From contig CALUKE010000002.1 of NCBI GenBank assembly GCA_944321165.1, positions 1 to 64,000 of the forward strand: a stretch of 64,000 bases of DNA. Direction: 5' to 3'. The DNA is from an uncultured Odoribacter sp. (GTDB taxonomy: Bacteria; Bacteroidota; Bacteroidia; Bacteroidales; Marinifilaceae). Positions 63,328-64,000 of the stretch are shown here, in pieces. Below the pieces are notes generated by a model. That model did no database searches. It was not told the origin of the DNA and saw only the letters and a list, made by a program, of their open reading frames with translations. The stretch's first letter is position 1. Every line of letters starts with the position of its first letter. Both the position numbers and the translations under genes were made by a program.

Positions 63328-64000
63328 ATGAAAAAGATATTTTATTTATTGCTATTTTCTTTGGGATTGACTTCCTGTTTTAAAGATGAAGGGAATTACG
63401 ATTATATCGTGTTGAATCCTCCGACTTGGCTGATCAATACCTCTTTAAATAATATTAATGTGTATTGTCGAATTGGGAAAGACGCTGAATTTAAAGGTAG
63501 TGATAAGTTTACCTGGGGAAAGGATTCCATAGAGAAACGGGAAACGATACGTTATGAATGGCGGATTGGTGATGTTGTGATTGGCGAAGGAGTGGATCTT
63601 ACTATTCCAACAACGGAGTTAATGAAAAAACTTCATTTGGATAAGGCGCCCAAAGCGCCCCTGTTCGGTCATTTCGCGATTATCGATAAAGAGACCGGAG
63701 CAGAATTTTTAGCCAAGGTTTATCTTTCGATTACCGGAAAGTATACTGCTTGGGATTGGTTGGTATTGACGGAAGAGAATGGGCAGGCGAAATTATCTGC
63801 TTTGATGCGGAAGAGTAAAATGGAAAATGGAGTACAGCAGGCATATTATGAATGGGAAGATAACGCTTATGTGAATGTGAATAAAACTCCCTTGATTGGT
63901 AAACCGCTGGATTTGACAATTGCGATGGCCAAGAATATTGGGGTGGAAGGTTCGTCTACCATTATTACAGATCAGATGGCCTGTGAGATTAACAATGAAT
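63328..64000 (+). CDS. PKD-like family lipoprotein, cut by the window end
   Basis: An open frame runs to the window edge (about 224 codons so far) without a stop. The ATG at 63328 gives MKKIFYLLLFSLGLTSC, a clear lipoprotein signal; an in-frame ATG at 63319 adds three residues. The mature start CFKDEGNYDYIVLNPPTW is the hallmark of the PKD-like lipoproteins found after SusD-DUF4843 pairs in Bacteroidetes. It then continues with IRYEWRIGDVVIGEGVDLTI, a PKD-type strand pattern. Later members of such operons are often TlpA-like proteins or zinc metallopeptidases, so more genes of the locus are expected to the right. Confidence 0.88.
   Translation, partial: MKKIFYLLLFSLGLTSCFKDEGNYDYIVLNPPTWLINTSLNNINVYCRIGKDAEFKGSDKFTWGKDSIEKRETIRYEWRIGDVVIGEGVDLTIPTTELMKKLHLDKAPKAPLFGHFAIIDKETGAEFLAKVYLSITGKYTAWDWLVLTEENGQAKLSALMRKSKMENGVQQAYYEWEDNAYVNVNKTPLIGKPLDLTIAMAKNIGVEGSSTIITDQMACEINNE

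Overview
The window looks like chromosomal DNA of an anaerobic gut Bacteroidales. The evidence is two SusC/SusD outer-membrane uptake loci whose SusC proteins carry STN domains, many exported lipoproteins, GldA/GldF/GldG, a class III ribonucleotide reductase, and repeated matches to the Bacteroidetes promoter pattern (TTTG or TTG, about 20 bases, TAnnTTTG). Base composition and the SusC/D-thioredoxin-metallopeptidase style of locus would suit Odoribacter or Butyricimonas relatives, but the genus is inference.

Layout. 1-3.85 kb is the integrase end of an integrative mobilizable or conjugative element (DUF5906 primase-helicase, small accessory protein, IntDOT-like tyrosine recombinase). It abuts what looks like the last ~23 codons of a fecR anti-sigma gene, directly followed by the first SusC/SusD locus (3.9-13.4 kb: SusC, SusD, a lipoprotein with a disrupted signal peptide, a FISUMP lipoprotein, a double-thioredoxin protein). 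13.4-17.2 kb is an FMN-riboswitch-controlled riboflavin operon (ribD-ribE-ribBA-ribH). 17.2-20.7 kb is pyrG-yidC. 20.8-24.8 kb holds a DUF349 protein, a lipid A-type acyltransferase and a GT2 glycosyltransferase. 24.8-26.3 kb is an ECF sigma factor, a small membrane protein and a Spy/CpxP-like protein, then tRNA-Ser(GCT). 27.5-34.6 kb is a tripartite RND efflux operon read toward a LytS/LytTR two-component pair whose kinase has an in-frame stop. 34.9-39.2 kb is nrdD-nrdG plus a two-gene Thr/Ser exporter behind a cobalamin riboswitch. tRNA-Arg(ACG) follows. 39.6-44.1 kb holds a DUF6913-like protein, dapA and gldA-gldF-gldG. 44.4-46.7 kb has two lipoproteins, one a metallopeptidase. 46.8-54.4 kb is housekeeping: recR, recJ, lysS, gpsA, a nucleoside-gate protein and an acetyltransferase-like protein. 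54.6-64 kb is the second uptake locus, complete with TlpA-like protein, sigma factor, FecR, SusC, SusD, DUF4843 lipoprotein and a PKD-like lipoprotein cut by the window end.

Most interesting points: the mobile element appears to have separated the first SusC/D locus from its sigma/anti-sigma pair; a (TA)4 tract puts a lipoprotein signal peptide out of frame in a way that one more TA would repair; a G9 tract lies inside the FecR of the second locus; the efflux-linked histidine kinase has a single in-frame TGA; and a cobalamin riboswitch controls the anaerobic ribonucleotide reductase, with a 52-codon unexplained ORF between them. No CRISPR array, rRNA, prophage or defence system was seen.
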